From NCBI GenBank assembly GCA_023238725.1, contig CM041541.1, positions 12,296,544 to 12,360,543 of the forward strand: a DNA stretch of 64,000 nucleotides, given 5' to 3'. Shown piece after piece: positions 26,501-39,696 of this stretch. Numbering within the stretch: the first letter of the stretch is position 1; the number at the start of each line of letters is the position of its first letter. The stretch comes from Scortum barcoo (Eukaryota > Chordata > Actinopteri > Centrarchiformes > Terapontidae). Below the pieces are notes generated by a model. That model ran no database searches and had not been told where the DNA came from. It worked only from the letters and a program-made list of their open reading frames with translations. The position numbers and the translations under genes were made by a program.

Positions 26501-26663
26501 TGTAAAATGTAAAAGTTATAAATCCTATATGTAAAGTTTGTCCCTTCTACTTTCAGAGTAACCCAGTTGAATTAAAATAGAGTTATTACAGTCTGCAGTG
26601 AAAATACAGTAACGTATAACACGACAGCTGGGATTACCATCGCCACAGACAGCAAAGACAAGA

Positions 26664-26688
26664 GTGTGTGTGTGTGTGTGTTAGTGTT

Positions 26689-26720
<32 letters not shown>

Positions 26721-26721
26721 C
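26664..26721. repeat. Inverted microsatellite pair (GT)9 ... (AC)12
   Basis: (GT)9 at 26664-26681 and (AC)12 at 26697-26721 are separated by only 15 bases, so the two arms can pair into a near-perfect hairpin. Confidence 0.9.
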
Positions 26722-27336
26722 TGTCAGCGCTTTACCTGATCCTGCAACAAAAACAGCCTCTCGAGGGAGCAGCAGCCTCAACAGCAGCGGCTCTATATGA
26801 GACATCATTTGCATCAGACTACAAGTGTACAACAGCTTCATTGTGCTTGTTTCAGCGCTGACAGCAACATCCAGGAATGTGCTCCCAATAATATCTCTCT
26901 CTTTTTTTAAAAACTTATTTTCACCTATTTCATCAGGCCGCTCTTTCTTTCCTTTACATCACGTTTCATCAAGCAGACCTGCTGCGCCGCACCGACCTGA
27001 GAGGGAAGAGATTTTTCTGAACGGCGGCCTCCTTTACGTCGCTCTGCATTTTTCCAGCACAATCCATAACAAGCATTGCTTTCAAACCTGACACCCCGGA
27101 GGTCTGCGGCCCCCTCGGTTTGCTCAGCAGGGGTCCCTGACACCTCGGCGAGTGATTGCTGGTGGTCTGTAGTCAGCCGAGGGAGGGTGTCTTATTTCAA
27201 AGGCAGAGAGGAGAAAGATTTGTGGAAGCCTTAAAGCCCTAAAGGCAGGCTGGCGCCTCTTATCCTCTATCCCAGTCAGAGGAAGCAAAAGCCTCCTGCT
27301 GAAGCACCCTGTGCAGCAATTACTGCAGAGAAGCCG

Positions 27337-27378
27337 AGGATGGATGGACGGACGGACGGACAGACGGATGGATGGATG
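27337..27378. repeat. GGAY tetranucleotide repeat
   Basis: About 42 bases of GGAT and GGAC repeats with one interruption (GACAGACG). A short pure (GGAT)4 also occurs at 33055-33072. Confidence 0.9.
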
Positions 27379-30239
27379 AAAATATGTCGACACATCATCT
27401 CCGCAAGTGAATGTTTGTCTAAATCTCTCCAAAGCTGCTTTATTTGCCTAAATGTTGTTATGTGGGAGGAATATCTCATAAGGTAATTATTATTCAGGGT
27501 GTCACAGTTGAGGAAAAAAGCAACAGGTAAGTACAGTTAGCTGTGTTTTTATTCCTTCATAATGAGACTAAATGATTCTGCGTTTGGATTCACAGCCACT
27601 GAAAACAAAAGCTCCTTTCTAGAAATGTTACATAATTTGAAAAATATGTACATGAATTATAAAATTATGACCAATTTGTGGTTGTTTAGATCAACCACAG
27701 TTCAGGGTTTTCCTGTTTAGGATTAGTTCAGACATTTTCACCTGTGTGACCTTCAAAATATAGTGTTTCTTCACCTGTCAGACCTTTTTTCACTGATCTC
27801 ACCATGTTAACAGACCTCCGCTGTTAATTTATCAAATTAAACTAGTAATGTACTCCCAAACTCTGCAAACAACACAGTTTACACATGCAAACTGTATTTC
27901 TTTGCACCCTGTAAGCACCTCCACCTCCTGTGCAAGCTAATGAAATCTCCTCCCAAAGCCGAGGGGAGTGAAAAACAGAGAAAAAAAGCAGAAGCAGAGA
28001 AGTGACACAAAGGATATGTGTCATGGTACGGATCATTAAGTTCCTGCGCTGGTGAAGTTCCTGTAGCGGTAAATAGACAAACAAATCCAGACAGAAAACA
28101 CAAGAGACGAGCAGGAAGGAACAGGTTCAGGACACAATGGGGGAAGTGAAAGGCAATCAATCTGACGAGAGATGGAGGAATCAAGTAAAGTGTGTGAGCA
28201 GGTGTTGCACTACGAGGACAACTAGTGGACAGGTGAGGAACGACGGCGTCCAGGAAGGTCCATGCAAACTGTGCTCATTTTTTATCACTGAAATTAGGAG
28301 AAATCTGACATATGAGACTGTAAAAAAGTTATTCCATTTGTTATTTAACAAAATCTAAAACATATTTATTCAAATGGCAAAGTATTTTAGTATTTTTTAG
28401 AATTTATATCTCTTGTTTTGTCCCTTCAGGTTTCAGAGGAACTAAAATTTTCTTATGTTAAACTGAATTATAAAATTCTCCCGTTATAACCCAGCATGTA
28501 ATTTAACTTCCACGACTCTCTCTTCCTACATCGCTTTAGCTTTAATGTTTTTTTTTTTTTAATTAATGCATCATCTCCTTGTCGGAGTCTTATAAAACAT
28601 AAAAACTGTCACATTAACTGCGTGTTTTGGAAGCGGCGTTGAGAAATGTTGATCAGCGTGTGTGCTGGCACCTGTCCTGGTACAATCTGCTCAGAGCGGA
28701 GCCAGAAAGCTGCGAGTTTTACAGCGTTTGTACTTTAAGCAGCAAAAGCCCTGTAGTATCACACAGCTTTTTACTGATTCAGACAAACAGCAGGCCTCTC
28801 TCAAATGTCATTTCACGTATATATTCTGGTGCCTGCAATGGAAATTATGCAGAATTTGCATATTTCGGATTTAACTAAAGTATTTCTATTGAGTAAAAAT
28901 GTTTTTTTCAGTTGTACAAGCTGAAATTTTTGGCAAGTCCCTGCTTCACAAGAGAGTCACACATTCTGGGCTTGCTGCGAGCTATAAAAGAGATGTTCAG
29001 AAGTTAATTGTTTGCTGATACTTTCTCCGATTGTGTAATTTGTTGAAGGCAGAGTTGGATTTTTGTGGATTTGCTTCATCGTCTTTTTCACCCAGTTTTT
29101 CTGCAGCACCTCCTGCGCTCTGTGGGGCACCTGTGGGAGGAGGAATTGATGCAAACACACACTTGCACATGCAGTTACCCAAATACACACACTTTTAACG
29201 CTAACAGGGTGGATGTAGTGTTGTAGTAGTACTGTGGTGGTGGTGATGGGGGGGGGTCAGGCTGAGACAGAGTGTACCATCTGAGGTGAGATATTACACA
29301 ACTGATTCAGACACAACATACGGCAGAGCAATCCTGAAAGAAAGATGGGAGGGATTGGGTTTAATATATTCTACATTTTTCTTATTCTCAGAAAATCCCA
29401 TAAAAAAAAAGCCAAAATGCATCTTGTATCTTCTTCCTCGGCGTCGTAGAGCTCCGCTGGTGTCCCAAAACGATTGAAAACACATCAGTGAGTCACACTG
29501 TTTCACTGGGTGACATGTTCCTTCATCACCACAAACACAAACACACACACACTGTAGTTTAAATTGACTCAATCCCACAAACACCGTCCTTCTTACAGCA
29601 TGTGGATCAATCCGCCACAGAAAATAGTCCCAAATGACTGCACTGTTTGCAAATGTTTGATTGACATTTGTAAAATAACGAGTTATATATTTGTGACACG
29701 TTGCTAATTTTTGTGTTTTCACAAAAGTCATTGATAAAAACAAAGTTAGAGTAGACTCGAGTCTCCAGACTCGTCTTTTAATAGAGAAAATCTTCCATTG
29801 ATGATATTAACAAAGCTGAGGCAAAAGTGTTAGAAATATAAAGGTTTGTATTCATGAAGGACAGAGACAGATGTCTGGACTCCATCTTCATCTAAAAAAA
29901 TATTCCTTTGAGTTGATTTTTTCTCATTTCATTTTCTATGTCTAAAGCTGAACTCCTGATGGTTGTAGACGATCGACAAATGTGTCAAGATGTTTGTACC
30001 GAGCTCCACTTCAGGAAATTGAACACAAATTCCCTTCCTTGTCGTGGCATTCAACTGAGCAAGCTCCATTTGATGAGCTTTTCAGTGGTTTCTTGTGAAT
30101 TTTCTTTTTGTGAACCTGCCCTTTCTTTGCTTTTTTAAGAAACAGACCACACTCAGTAATTTAAGTATTTTTACATCTTCTCTAAAAAATGGGTACATGA
30201 ATAGTCGTAGCAGCACAGAACACCCTCAGAGTTATATAA

Positions 30240-30920
30240 ATTTTAAAAAAGAGAGGAAAATTAGCAATAAAATAAAAGGTAAACCCTCTACATATTGGAA
30301 AAAGGAAGGAGAGCAAGAAGAAATTAAAGGAGAAACAACATCAAGAAGAAAAACAGAAGTGAATCAGATTTTAAGAGAGGAAAGTGAAGCTTGTGTTGTG
30401 TTTAAAGAGAGAGAAAGTGAAGATGAGACAGAAGGAGCGTGCATCCATGAAGACAGTGAGAAAAAATGAGATGCATTTGGACAGAAAAAGAAATGAGATG
30501 GAAGTCTGCATCCATCAACAAAGGAGGAGAAAGGAGATCAACAAAAGCAGCAGAAAACGTGAGAGAGAGGCACGTCGGTGAAGAAAGAGGAATAATTAAC
30601 TCGAAAGTAGAGAGCGAGAAAAGGGCAGAGATGTCTGCAGTTAAAAAAAAGGAAAGAAAAGAGAGGGAAGTAAGATTGAAAGAGCAAAGATAGAGTGAGA
30701 AAGAGAGGTCTGCATTTATAAATTATTCACAGAGATGGATATGTGCGGCTGATAAATGACTTGGAGACACAGGTAAATACTTAAAGAGAGGAAGAAGAAG
30801 AAGTTTGCATCCAAAGAAAATGAAAATGGAGGAGAGAAAAATGGATTTAAAAGGAGGTTGATGGAGAAACAAAGCACTCTGTGAGGGGAAAAAAATGGAG
30901 AAAAGAGACATCTACATGTT
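30240..30920. repeat. Long purine-rich tract
   Basis: About 680 bases are heavily A+G-biased on the + strand. Words of the form TCTGCAT or TTTGCATCCA recur near 30439, 30504, 30709 and 30804, suggesting an ancient, very decayed tandem array. Open frames across it code for lysine/glutamate-rich chains, as expected from purine codons, and are not treated as genes. Confidence 0.55.
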
Positions 30921-31551
30921 GAATACAGACACTAATACATCTGTTGTTTCCAGAAAAAAAAAAAATGGAAGACGACGTCAGCATGCGGGATGAAAAGGAT
31001 GGAAAAGTGAGATTTGTGTTCATCCAGGGGGCTTGCTGGGTTGTTGAATGTAAAGCCCTGTTAGCATGGGAGCAGTATTATGTTGGGATTTCACACAAAT
31101 AATGATTTATCCCCTAATCTCTGTGGAAGGTCAGGACTTCATGAGTCATCGTGATGAAAAGGTCCTCGAGCGCTGATGCTAAATGTCAGATTTTCTCCCC
31201 AAGAAGAAGAGCAAAGTTGTCTTTTTGTTTTCACATTTTAATATATAAACATGAATTTAGCTATTTTTTTTTTTTAAATGACAGAACAAAAACAGGATAA
31301 GTGAGTTTTAAAGAGCCTCCAAATATCTTTCTCCAAACGTCCTTAAAAAGCGCCTCGTTTCACTCAAATGATCCACTAAGAGGAGTTTTGACTCCAAGGA
31401 CTCACCTTTCACTGAAGTAATCACCCAAGTTCGCACTCTCCAGAGTCCTTTTCATGACTGGTGTTTCCACTTTTTGGTCTGGTTTTCGGCGCTCTCTCTC
31501 TCTCTGTATTGTTGAGCCACAAAGAGGCAAAAAGACAGACTTCACACAAAG

Positions 31552-31991
31552 TGTTATGATGTTCATGTTCTCTGTCCTGCACTTCCTGTTTTATTTTGTA
31601 GTCATCGTCTCGTCTCTCCTCACTTGTTTCTTCCTTTACTTCCTGTCCTTTCATGTGCCTCTCCCATTTTGATTGCCTGCTCCACCCCAATTGGTTTCAC
31701 CTGTCCCCATTAGTCTCCCCCAGTGTATTTAAGTCAGTCCTTCTCCTTTTGTTCTTTGTCGTGTGTCGTCTGTGCTGTGCTGATTTGTCCTGTCTGTGCT
31801 GTGCTGTCCTTTGCGTCGCTTCCTGTTCGCTTCCTGTTCGGTTCTTGCCTTCCTGCCTTCCTGTTCGGTTCCTGCCTTGTCCCTGTGTTCCCCGTGTGTT
31901 TGCCCTCAATAAAAAGTCAAACGTCTACTCAGCCTCCTGCCTCGTCTGCATCCTGGGTCCAATTCCGCCTCACCTAGCACCTACCCTAACA
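31552..31991 (+). mobile_element. Solo LTR of an LTR retrotransposon
   Basis: The 440-bp element begins TGTTA and ends TAACA, a terminal inverted repeat of LTR type. The flanking 5-base sequences, CAAAG (31547-31551) and GAAAG (31992-31996), differ at one base and look like an aged target-site duplication. Inside, in the right order, are a CCAAT box (31687-31691), a TATA-like TATTTAAG (31726-31733) and a polyadenylation signal AATAAA (31908-31913), giving a U3-R-U5 layout on the + strand. There is no internal retrotransposon body on either side, so it is a solo LTR left by recombination. Open frames inside it (31653-32045, 31723-31977) are side effects of its pyrimidine-rich repeats. The superfamily cannot be assigned. 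Confidence 0.75.
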
Positions 31992-34039
31992 GAAAGATTC
32001 AAAGACTTTGTCTGCAGCTCAGATCCAGCAAACAGTCCAGGATGATGAACTTTATCAGTCGCACAAAGCAGCCTCCTTGAGCATCTCGAAACTCAAGCGG
32101 CAAGCGGCGCCGCCTTTTGGTGGGAACTTGCTGTGAAAAAGACTCTTTGTGATCTCTGGTGACCTTTTTTTTACTAAAACGAAATTCAACTATTAACAAA
32201 ACCGGTATTAAAATGTGCAGCTTCTTATCCATGAGTAAGGTCATATTTAGAGCAACCTGCCATGCAAAATTACAGATAAAATATCATATTTATAAATGAA
32301 GTTGAAGTCAGGAAGCAAGTTTAAGTAAGTAAGTCTTCCTTTAAATGGATATGAAAGAGTGAAAATCAAACAACAGATCTGTCTTATTGATAAAAGGGTA
32401 AAACTATTATTGGGATTTTTTCCTTGCATCACTGTTTGGGCCTGCGCTGCATCACTTTTCATCTTTTAATCTATTTGTTGCAGTCTCCCGACTTTGTGGA
32501 AGTGCAGCACTTAAATCTGCGGAGTGGCCCTTTAATTCGATCATTGATCGTCATCGCGCTGAGGCTTCTTTGGCTTTGATTTCATCCTCTTGTTGTTGGC
32601 GAAGGTCCAGCCTGAGAGTGAACGTAAACTTATCTAACTCAAAAGACGGACCACAAACATCCCCACAGCGCAGCACACTGTGTCTTTATTAAACCAGCTC
32701 CGAACTGTAATGCATCAAGTGGGACTTTGGAAAAAGGGTCGTCTCTTAGTCTCCATTATCAGAGACGAGCACCTCCAGCCTCACAGTGGAGTTATCTCCC
32801 TGTTTTGTGGCTTCTTAGTTTTCATTTCCACCCTTCACATCTTGTAAACGAGTAAAGAAAGGGCGGACTGAGTGTAAGACAACAATCGACTGGTTTCTGT
32901 GCCTTCTGGCTGCCGGCGCTGGTCCGGACCGGGGGCAGAGCCAGGACCTGCTGGAGGGATTACAACTCCCAGCTGGCCTGGGAGCAACCGGGTCCCCCCG
33001 AGCAGGAGGTGGAAGACGCCGTTGGGCAGTGAAAAGGGGAAATTTAGGCAGAGAGGATGGATGGATGGATGGTTTAAATGTTTAAATGGGTTCAGGTCGT
33101 GCAAAGGTTTGCTGGAAGGCATTCTGGGAAATATAGGAAATCACTAACTGAATTAAAAGTTAAGGGAAGGAGAACAAAATAAATTCCCCGCAAGAGCTCT
33201 TTTTCAACATCCCACACTGATGATAGATAACAGAGGAGGCTGTCTTCGAAGTTTGTGTTAAATGTGCTTCAAAACCATCTTCTGCTTTGCCTCCATTTTT
33301 CATCACAGGAAGACAGAAATCAAACAGAAGAAGAAAAATAAAAATGAAAACAAACGACTTGTTTCGCTGCTGACAGCTGGATTTTCAGTATCATCACTTT
33401 TCCACAGTGAAACATGACATTTTTATTCAACAAATGAAAGAAATACACCCAAAAAAATCAATGTGCAGCTATTAGAAACCACTGGACACTACGAGGGATT
33501 AATTATTCCTACATAGGACTGAAGGAGAAATTGTTAAAGCAACACGAAGGCAGTCTTGCGTCAGCGATGCCGCGTGAAAACGAGCTGCTGCCGAGAACAG
33601 GGAAAGAAAAGGAACTGAAGTACATTGTGTAATATCAGCACATATGATCATTCATGTCGTATTTCTGTCAGCTCTTGGCGGCGATGCATCACGTCCTCTG
33701 CTTTATATTCTGCAGAAGGCGTCCGCCTCATTTCTCAGTCCTCAACCTTGAGGGGGTGGATGCAGAGGTCTTCCTGCAGGCAAATAAATATACATTTAGT
33801 TAGATTCGCAAAACATCTGTCGTCTGTGTGCATCATCCTTAAAACCTTCCTCTGCCAACAGGTGACAGTTTGAAAGCTATTCTTAACATTCCTGCCAGAG
33901 GAATAAAACCCATCAAAGTCATCATTTCCAGGAAATTAATGGCAAATGTTATTGATGTTATTGCGCTATTACCTGCTAATGTCTGTTATGTTAATGGTGC
34001 TTCATTTTCAGTGTCCTGTCTTTAGTGTTTTATTGATTG

Positions 34040-34430
34040 TGTAAGTCGTCTGCTTTTAGAGGAACGTCGCGCCAGAGGCATGACAGCGAACTGCCGCTGC
34101 TGAACTTCTGCAACGAGCACGAAAAACTAAAGAAAAGAGGTTTTTCACTTGATGCTAAAGAAGTTCACACGCGGGAACACTTTACTATCGCTGAGACTTT
34201 CAAGGGGTGTCGCGTCCCAGAGCTTTCACACCTCCACACAAGATGGCCAGCCTCGTAGGGAGGAGGTGGAGGAGGAAGAGGAAGCTGCACTCTTCCTCCT
34301 CTCCACAGCGCCGAGGCGAGGAGCAGATGGTGCGAGAGATTGGAAACATCGTCTGGAGTCGGACAACCCTGGGCTAATGGCAGCCAAGCTGTGCTGGCAG
34401 CGCCGTGTGTGAGCGTGCTAAGGAGGGGTT
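34040..34430. promoter_or_regulatory. Candidate regulatory or promoter-like block
   Basis: A GC-richer block with several CpGs in otherwise AT-rich flank. It contains a GGAGGAAGAGG-type run near 34260-34290. It could be a distal regulatory element or the promoter of an unannotated transcript. Open frames here look accidental. No splice-donor-bounded coding exon was identified. Confidence 0.22.
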
Positions 34431-37400
34431 GGATTGTCTTACTGCGTATAGCTGGCTGGTTCAAAGTTCATTAGTGTGTATGTGTGAGCATGCACGAGTG
34501 AGGTGTGCAAGTCAGTGTTTATACGTTTGTTCGAAAGTTTGCTTTTGACTGTGCGAGTGACACTAATGAGGAGATAAGCGAGGACGTGAGGGAGAGAGTT
34601 TAAGCGTTATTATTTCTGCAGGCTGATTCAAAAATCATCCCCAAACCGTGTTAAAAAACATCGCATTAATCATAATTCAGCGGATTCAAAATAAGTACTT
34701 AAAGTGTCAGCGTGTGCAAGCCGAAGGAAGTAAACAAGAGTAAACGAGGGACAAACGAACGTGTCGCTGTTAGATTTTCCTCCTGTCACGAGTCCTCGCG
34801 AGCTCTCCAAACCGAACTTCAGCACACGTTTCTTCCCGCCCCACCGGTTTCTGAGCGAATGTGAGTCCCAGCGCCGCACTCGAAGATTCACATGCGTTCA
34901 CGTGGGTTTCGGATAACATCAGTTTCCTGTTTGAAAAGCCGGCGGGCAAATTCCCTTTTTTTCTCACCAGACGTTGACTCAATGAGCCAGAGGATTTTCA
35001 TTTCTGTTGTCAGCAGGTATGACACGATATTAGTTTAGCGGCAGATGTAGACGTCTAAATTAAAGCAAAAAATATGCTGTTTGTCCGTTTCTGCAGTGAC
35101 ACATCGAGGCATTTTCTCATCTGATCTCATCTTTTTCTTTGTTACTGGTAAATGATATTACAGCGCTCCATTTCACTAACGTGAAATAAAATTCAAGAAA
35201 AAATAAGCACTTTGGTTGGTAAACATCATGTGGTTTGGGTTAAAATCACTACTTCCTTTGCCTTCATGGTTTTAATAATAAACATGTGGTTAAGGTTCAG
35301 AGACGATCCAGTATTTGGACATTTTTGGAGGACTTGCATCCTGGATGATTGAGGGGTCAGATTTTTTGACATCTCACGTTTAGTCTGACAAAAGTTTATA
35401 TGCTTAGAAGCGGAGTGAAAAGCTTTGGGAATGTTTGATCAAAATTATAGTAGTTATTGTAGTTGCATATCAACTGATCCATCTCCAAAACCAACTTTGT
35501 CAAACTTGTTTGACGACAACAAATTCTTCTTGACGCCACGGTCGTTGACTTTCCTGAGTCCAGTATCGCTTGAAAACTTCTGATGAGATGATAAGTGAGT
35601 TGTGAAATGACGAAAAGCTTACAGGTGGAGGAGGTCGATGTGGATGGGTAAAAAAAAAGTCACACTTTAAAGATATAACGAGTCAACATGTAAGATTCAT
35701 ATAGAAATAATGAGAAGCAGGACAAGGGAACTTTGAATCGTATCCAAACAAGAAATCCTACCTGTTATACCTTTAAGTGTTTGTTATTGTAACCATGGCA
35801 ACAGATGTCCCTTCATATCTTGTAAATGTAATGTTGTCTGATTCAGGCGTTAAGGATGTGTGACAGCGACAGCATCAGCCGTCTTTTCAAATGCCTTCAA
35901 AGACCTGTTTTTTTTTCTTTTCTTATGACTGATGACCTGCAGTCGTGTGAAGAACGACTGTCCTCTGCACGGAGCAGATAAAGTGACACTGCAGAGCTGT
36001 AAAACATCTCAGAGAAGATGTCAGGGTGGACGTTTGTGCTTAAAACATTACTTCACAATCATTTCAATTGCGCAATAAAAAGCAGTTTGGAGTCTTCGTC
36101 AGTGGAACAAATCATTATTTTAAGCATTGACAAAGGAAAACAGTATTATTTTTATTTATGAGAAGGTGTTGTTTTATTGCAGTTTGTTGAGCAGTAACAG
36201 CTCTGTTAATGCCAACAAGCACTGAAAGTCCACTCTCCTTTTGTTTGGCATGTCTGGAAATAAACAGGTTTAAACATTAAAGTGTGCTCTCCTGTCATGC
36301 CTCATATCTCAGGATTATCACCTTCAACCAGAGTAGATCGGGAGATAAGATGAGCGATCATGAACAGTCACAATTTTCTTTTTAAAAGAGAAATCTAAGA
36401 AACACTCACAGACAATCAGCGATAAACGTGACAATCAGCCACTCGAGGAAATCAGATGCAGATGGAGGAGGACTGCATGTGTAAAGTTCATTCATTTGTC
36501 ATATTGTTATATGTGAAATTGTAAATCCAGTTGTTATATACATATATATGTATATATGAATATATACTGCATTGTGGTGTTTCAACTTGATTTTCATGTC
36601 TTTGTTGAGAAATTTCTTTGACCTTTTGGACTTATGAAACACTTTAAAACACACCAAACTGTCCGAGCTTCTAAAAATACGCAGTGTTCACAAACAAATC
36701 TAAAAAAAACAGAGATGTTTTTTTATTTGAGGTGAGAAGTTTAAGATACCAAGTTTTCACCCGGCCACAGCGACATGCACCAGTGGAAATGTGGGAATAA
36801 ATGAATCAGTGCGGGCGACCACACTCTGAAAACTACGGATGTGTCGGCATGAAAAACAAGCTCACTTTAAGGTTTCTTGCTAAAAACACAAACATTCATG
36901 GATAAAATACTCAAATAAATCAATCATTTGGGATCATTATTGTTTTTTTTTAAGTTCTTGAGACTGTTTTGTTAGAAAAGACTAAAATGGTTTCTGAACT
37001 TTCTGCAGTTCTTCCACGTTTTCACTCCTCGAAGGTTTCCAGAAATCTTTTTTGCTTGATAGTGTGTGGCCCGTTTCAGGAAATGCCAGGGCAGCTGAGA
37101 GATCCTGTGGAGATAAGCGGCGCCAAAAGGCACCGCTGATGTCACTGTCTCCAGACGGAGAACCCTCCTTCTCGCCCTTCACCTCCTCCTCTCTGCAGAA
37201 AAAAAAACACACCCGAGTGAGGAGTTTGGTTCCAAAACAAGGCAAAGCTGCTCCGTCCAACACAACTAAATCCTTATGGAAGTGCAGTCAGGGGAGACGC
37301 AGCTGACTGTACACTTGAAATGTTGCTCATTGAGGATTTTATTGCCTCTTAAGAGACAGAAAAGCGACATATCACTCCCAAATCTGTAGAAATTATGATT

Positions 37401-39250
37401 ATTTTTCAGATTAATAAATGAATCCTTTAGCCTGTAAATCATAAAATAAATACAGAAACACAAGTTCTGAGCAGTGAAGGTGAAATCTTGTTCAAAGTTT
37501 ACAGTGATAAAGAAGCAATTTGTCATATTTGAGAAGCTGAATTTAGAGATCTTTTTAAACTTAAATGAGTCAGAAGTCAGGAGTAAAGGAGTCAGATGAT
37601 TAACTGCATAGGAAAAAACAAACACAAAATGATGTTTTTTTGCTGCTTTTCTCGTAAATTACTGTATATTTTACCTAGTCAAAGGGTAAAATTATGAAAA
37701 TAATTCAAATTCACTCATTTGAAGAGGACAAAATAACTCAGTTAACCCCTCCCTCTACTTACATCTGTTTATCGTCACCTCACTGTGGTATTTCACCCTC
37801 CACTGTGCAGATTTTCACACTAGAAGACATTTTTTCTCTCATTCATCACCTGAAGTTGAATTTAAGACATTCAACACAGACTTGGAAGAGCGTCATGTCC
37901 CGATATGCAACAAACATCCATCCTCCAAAGCACAAACACTAAAGTTGGACTCTCAGCTGGGAGACGTCTTGTGTCCTGTCGTTAATCTTTGCACACACAC
38001 AGGAAAAGAGTGGGAGGTGAATGACTGTTCCTACTGATGGGACCGCATCACGTCGCATAATACCGACTGTGTTTGTATTCACAACAGGTTTCGATAAAGT
38101 TGCAAACAATCTCAGCGTGGAAAGAAAGCACTGAGCCTCCCTCCTGTGTACGTCTTTCTGTGTGAAGTTGATGTTTTTCTGATGCTTAAAAAAGAAGAAC
38201 AGCACATCAAGGCTGGGTATGGAAATGTCACTGTATATAGTAGTACAGGTGAGGCGTATGTGTATGCAGAGGCCATGTTATTGCCTGTGTTTGACGCCCA
38301 CATGGGGCCCCAGTGCACTGTGGGAGTGGGGGTGGCAGAGCTCAGCCATCTGCTGCAGGAGAGCAGCAATGTTTTATCCAGGGAGAGAAAGAGTGAAACA
38401 TGGAGGGAGACGGGATGAGGAGAAAGATTAGATTCATTTTTTAATGCCCGGGAAGGGAAAAAACATCATTTCATTTGGGTTTTGTTGATAAGGAAATTGT
38501 GCAAAAACAACTAAAATTTCATGCACAATAAGATCAAGCAGAAAAATACAAATCAAATCAGCGTTTGGACGTTGGGTTGTGTTTGAGCGTCTGACCTTTA
38601 CTTGGAGACCCACAGACGCTGCATTGTTGCTCGGTAACAAAGTGCCATTGTCAGTCTGAGCTTCTTGTAACACATCTGTCCACTTCGACGTCCCGAAATT
38701 GCTTTGTGGTTTACACGACGCTCGGTGGAAAGAGCAGGAGCGAGGCCAAAGCCTCCTGTTTGCTTGGCAAACTAATGCCTGGATGATAAAGCAGAAATAC
38801 AGCTCTGGGTCTCTGCGCGGGTTCGGGTCTCAGATTTGGCAGAACCAGTGAGTTCAGATGGGTTTTTGACTTAAGTAAAAGCACTAACTTGTGGCCAACA
38901 TTTGCATCATCCAGCCATAATGAATTTAGGAAAGATCCTGAGCATTTTTCTTTTGGACTTGTTTTATCTTTTAATGGACTCATTCTTTATTGGATGGTTT
39001 ACAGTGGATATAAAGACTCTGACGGAGATACACAACTTTTTATGCTTCTTAAAAATTTGCTTAGCGTTCGGAAGATGATTAAAAAAACTAAAAAAAGGAA
39101 GCAAGAGGGGGTTCAGAGACAAACAGAGAGAGAGAGACAGACAGAAAAAGAGAGAGAGAGGGAGACAGGGGAGGATCTTGGCAGGGTCTCGTACAGCTGT
39201 TGAGTGCTGTCACACTGTTCAGAAAGGCCAGAACTATTATCTGTGACTGT

Positions 39251-39268
39251 ACACACACACACACACAC
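39251..39268. repeat. (AC)9 microsatellite
   Basis: A short pure AC run. Confidence 0.9.
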
Positions 39269-39482
39269 TCTCAGGGCAGGGCAGGGATTAAGCCAGCGAC
39301 GACACTTTGAATAGGCCTCCATACCGTCTGATTGCGGGCACAAACTGGAGGCAGTAATTCATCCCCTTTTAGCCATGTAAACATGTGTTCGCCCAGTTTC
39401 TCGTGACAAGCTGGTGTGAAGTCCAGGCTGATGATCAACTCCTTCCAACAACACACACCGTGCATTTTACACACATAAACAC

Positions 39483-39696
39483 ACACTATGGGGCCAAATG
39501 TACGTTCATTTCCGACCCAAAGGGAACATCATATGTCACAGTGATCAATATTTAAATTTGAGCTGCATCTCATGACTTTTATTGATCAAATGGAGCGAGC
39601 TAAGGTTAACGGCCTCTTTGACTTTTATCCATCAGTCCACTGATGTCACTGTCTAACACAAAAATATGTGTCCACATACTTATGGCCATTTAGTGT
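39483..39696. mobile_element. Short non-autonomous Tc1-type element (MITE-like)
   Basis: The right end reads GTGTCCACATACTTATGGCC followed by ATTTAGTGT, nearly identical (27 of 29 bases) to the end of the Tc1-type remnant at 43936-43964. The left end ACACTATGGGGCCAAATGTA is its inverted copy, with about 17 of 24 positions matching. The 214-bp element lacks transposase coding, so it would have depended on a related full-length element for movement. It is now decayed. Confidence 0.65.

Larger units (their letters stand above)
19791..31546. other. Long noncoding flank: microsatellites, purine-rich tracts
   Basis: About 11.7 kb without a recognisable exon. It contains CA/GT microsatellites (22770-22892, 23559-23583, 23681-23699, 26664-26721), a T-run (24719-24736), a GGAY-type repeat (27337-27378), purine-rich tracts (24060-24260, 24880-25100, 30240-30920), a G-run (29248-29256) and a GC-richer unique block (22050-22240). 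29455-29700 may be another old repeat. I see nothing specific in 20250-22000, 25120-26640 and 27480-29200. Confidence 0.72.
31997..39482. other. Long noncoding flank
   Basis: No coding exon is recognisable in about 7.5 kb. 34040-34430 is a GC-richer, CpG-containing unique block, and 34770-34960 is also CpG-containing. An AT palindromic run sits at about 36534-36563. A purine-rich (GA)n/GACA stretch is at 39119-39171 and (AC)9 at 39251-39268. I see nothing specific in 32000-33000, 35000-36500, 36570-37050 and 37310-38680. Confidence 0.72.

Noticed and set aside
29455..29710. Possible interspersed repeat
   Set aside because: The style is repeat-like, but I could not tie it to another copy in the window or to a family with confidence.
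30095..30693. Overlapping lysine/glutamate-rich open frames
   Set aside because: They follow from the purine-rich tract; composition is low-complexity and no domain or splice structure is visible.
31653..32045. 130-residue open frame rich in Cys, Leu and Ser
   Set aside because: It lies mostly within the solo LTR and its repeats; the residues follow from CTG/TCC/TTC-rich sequence.
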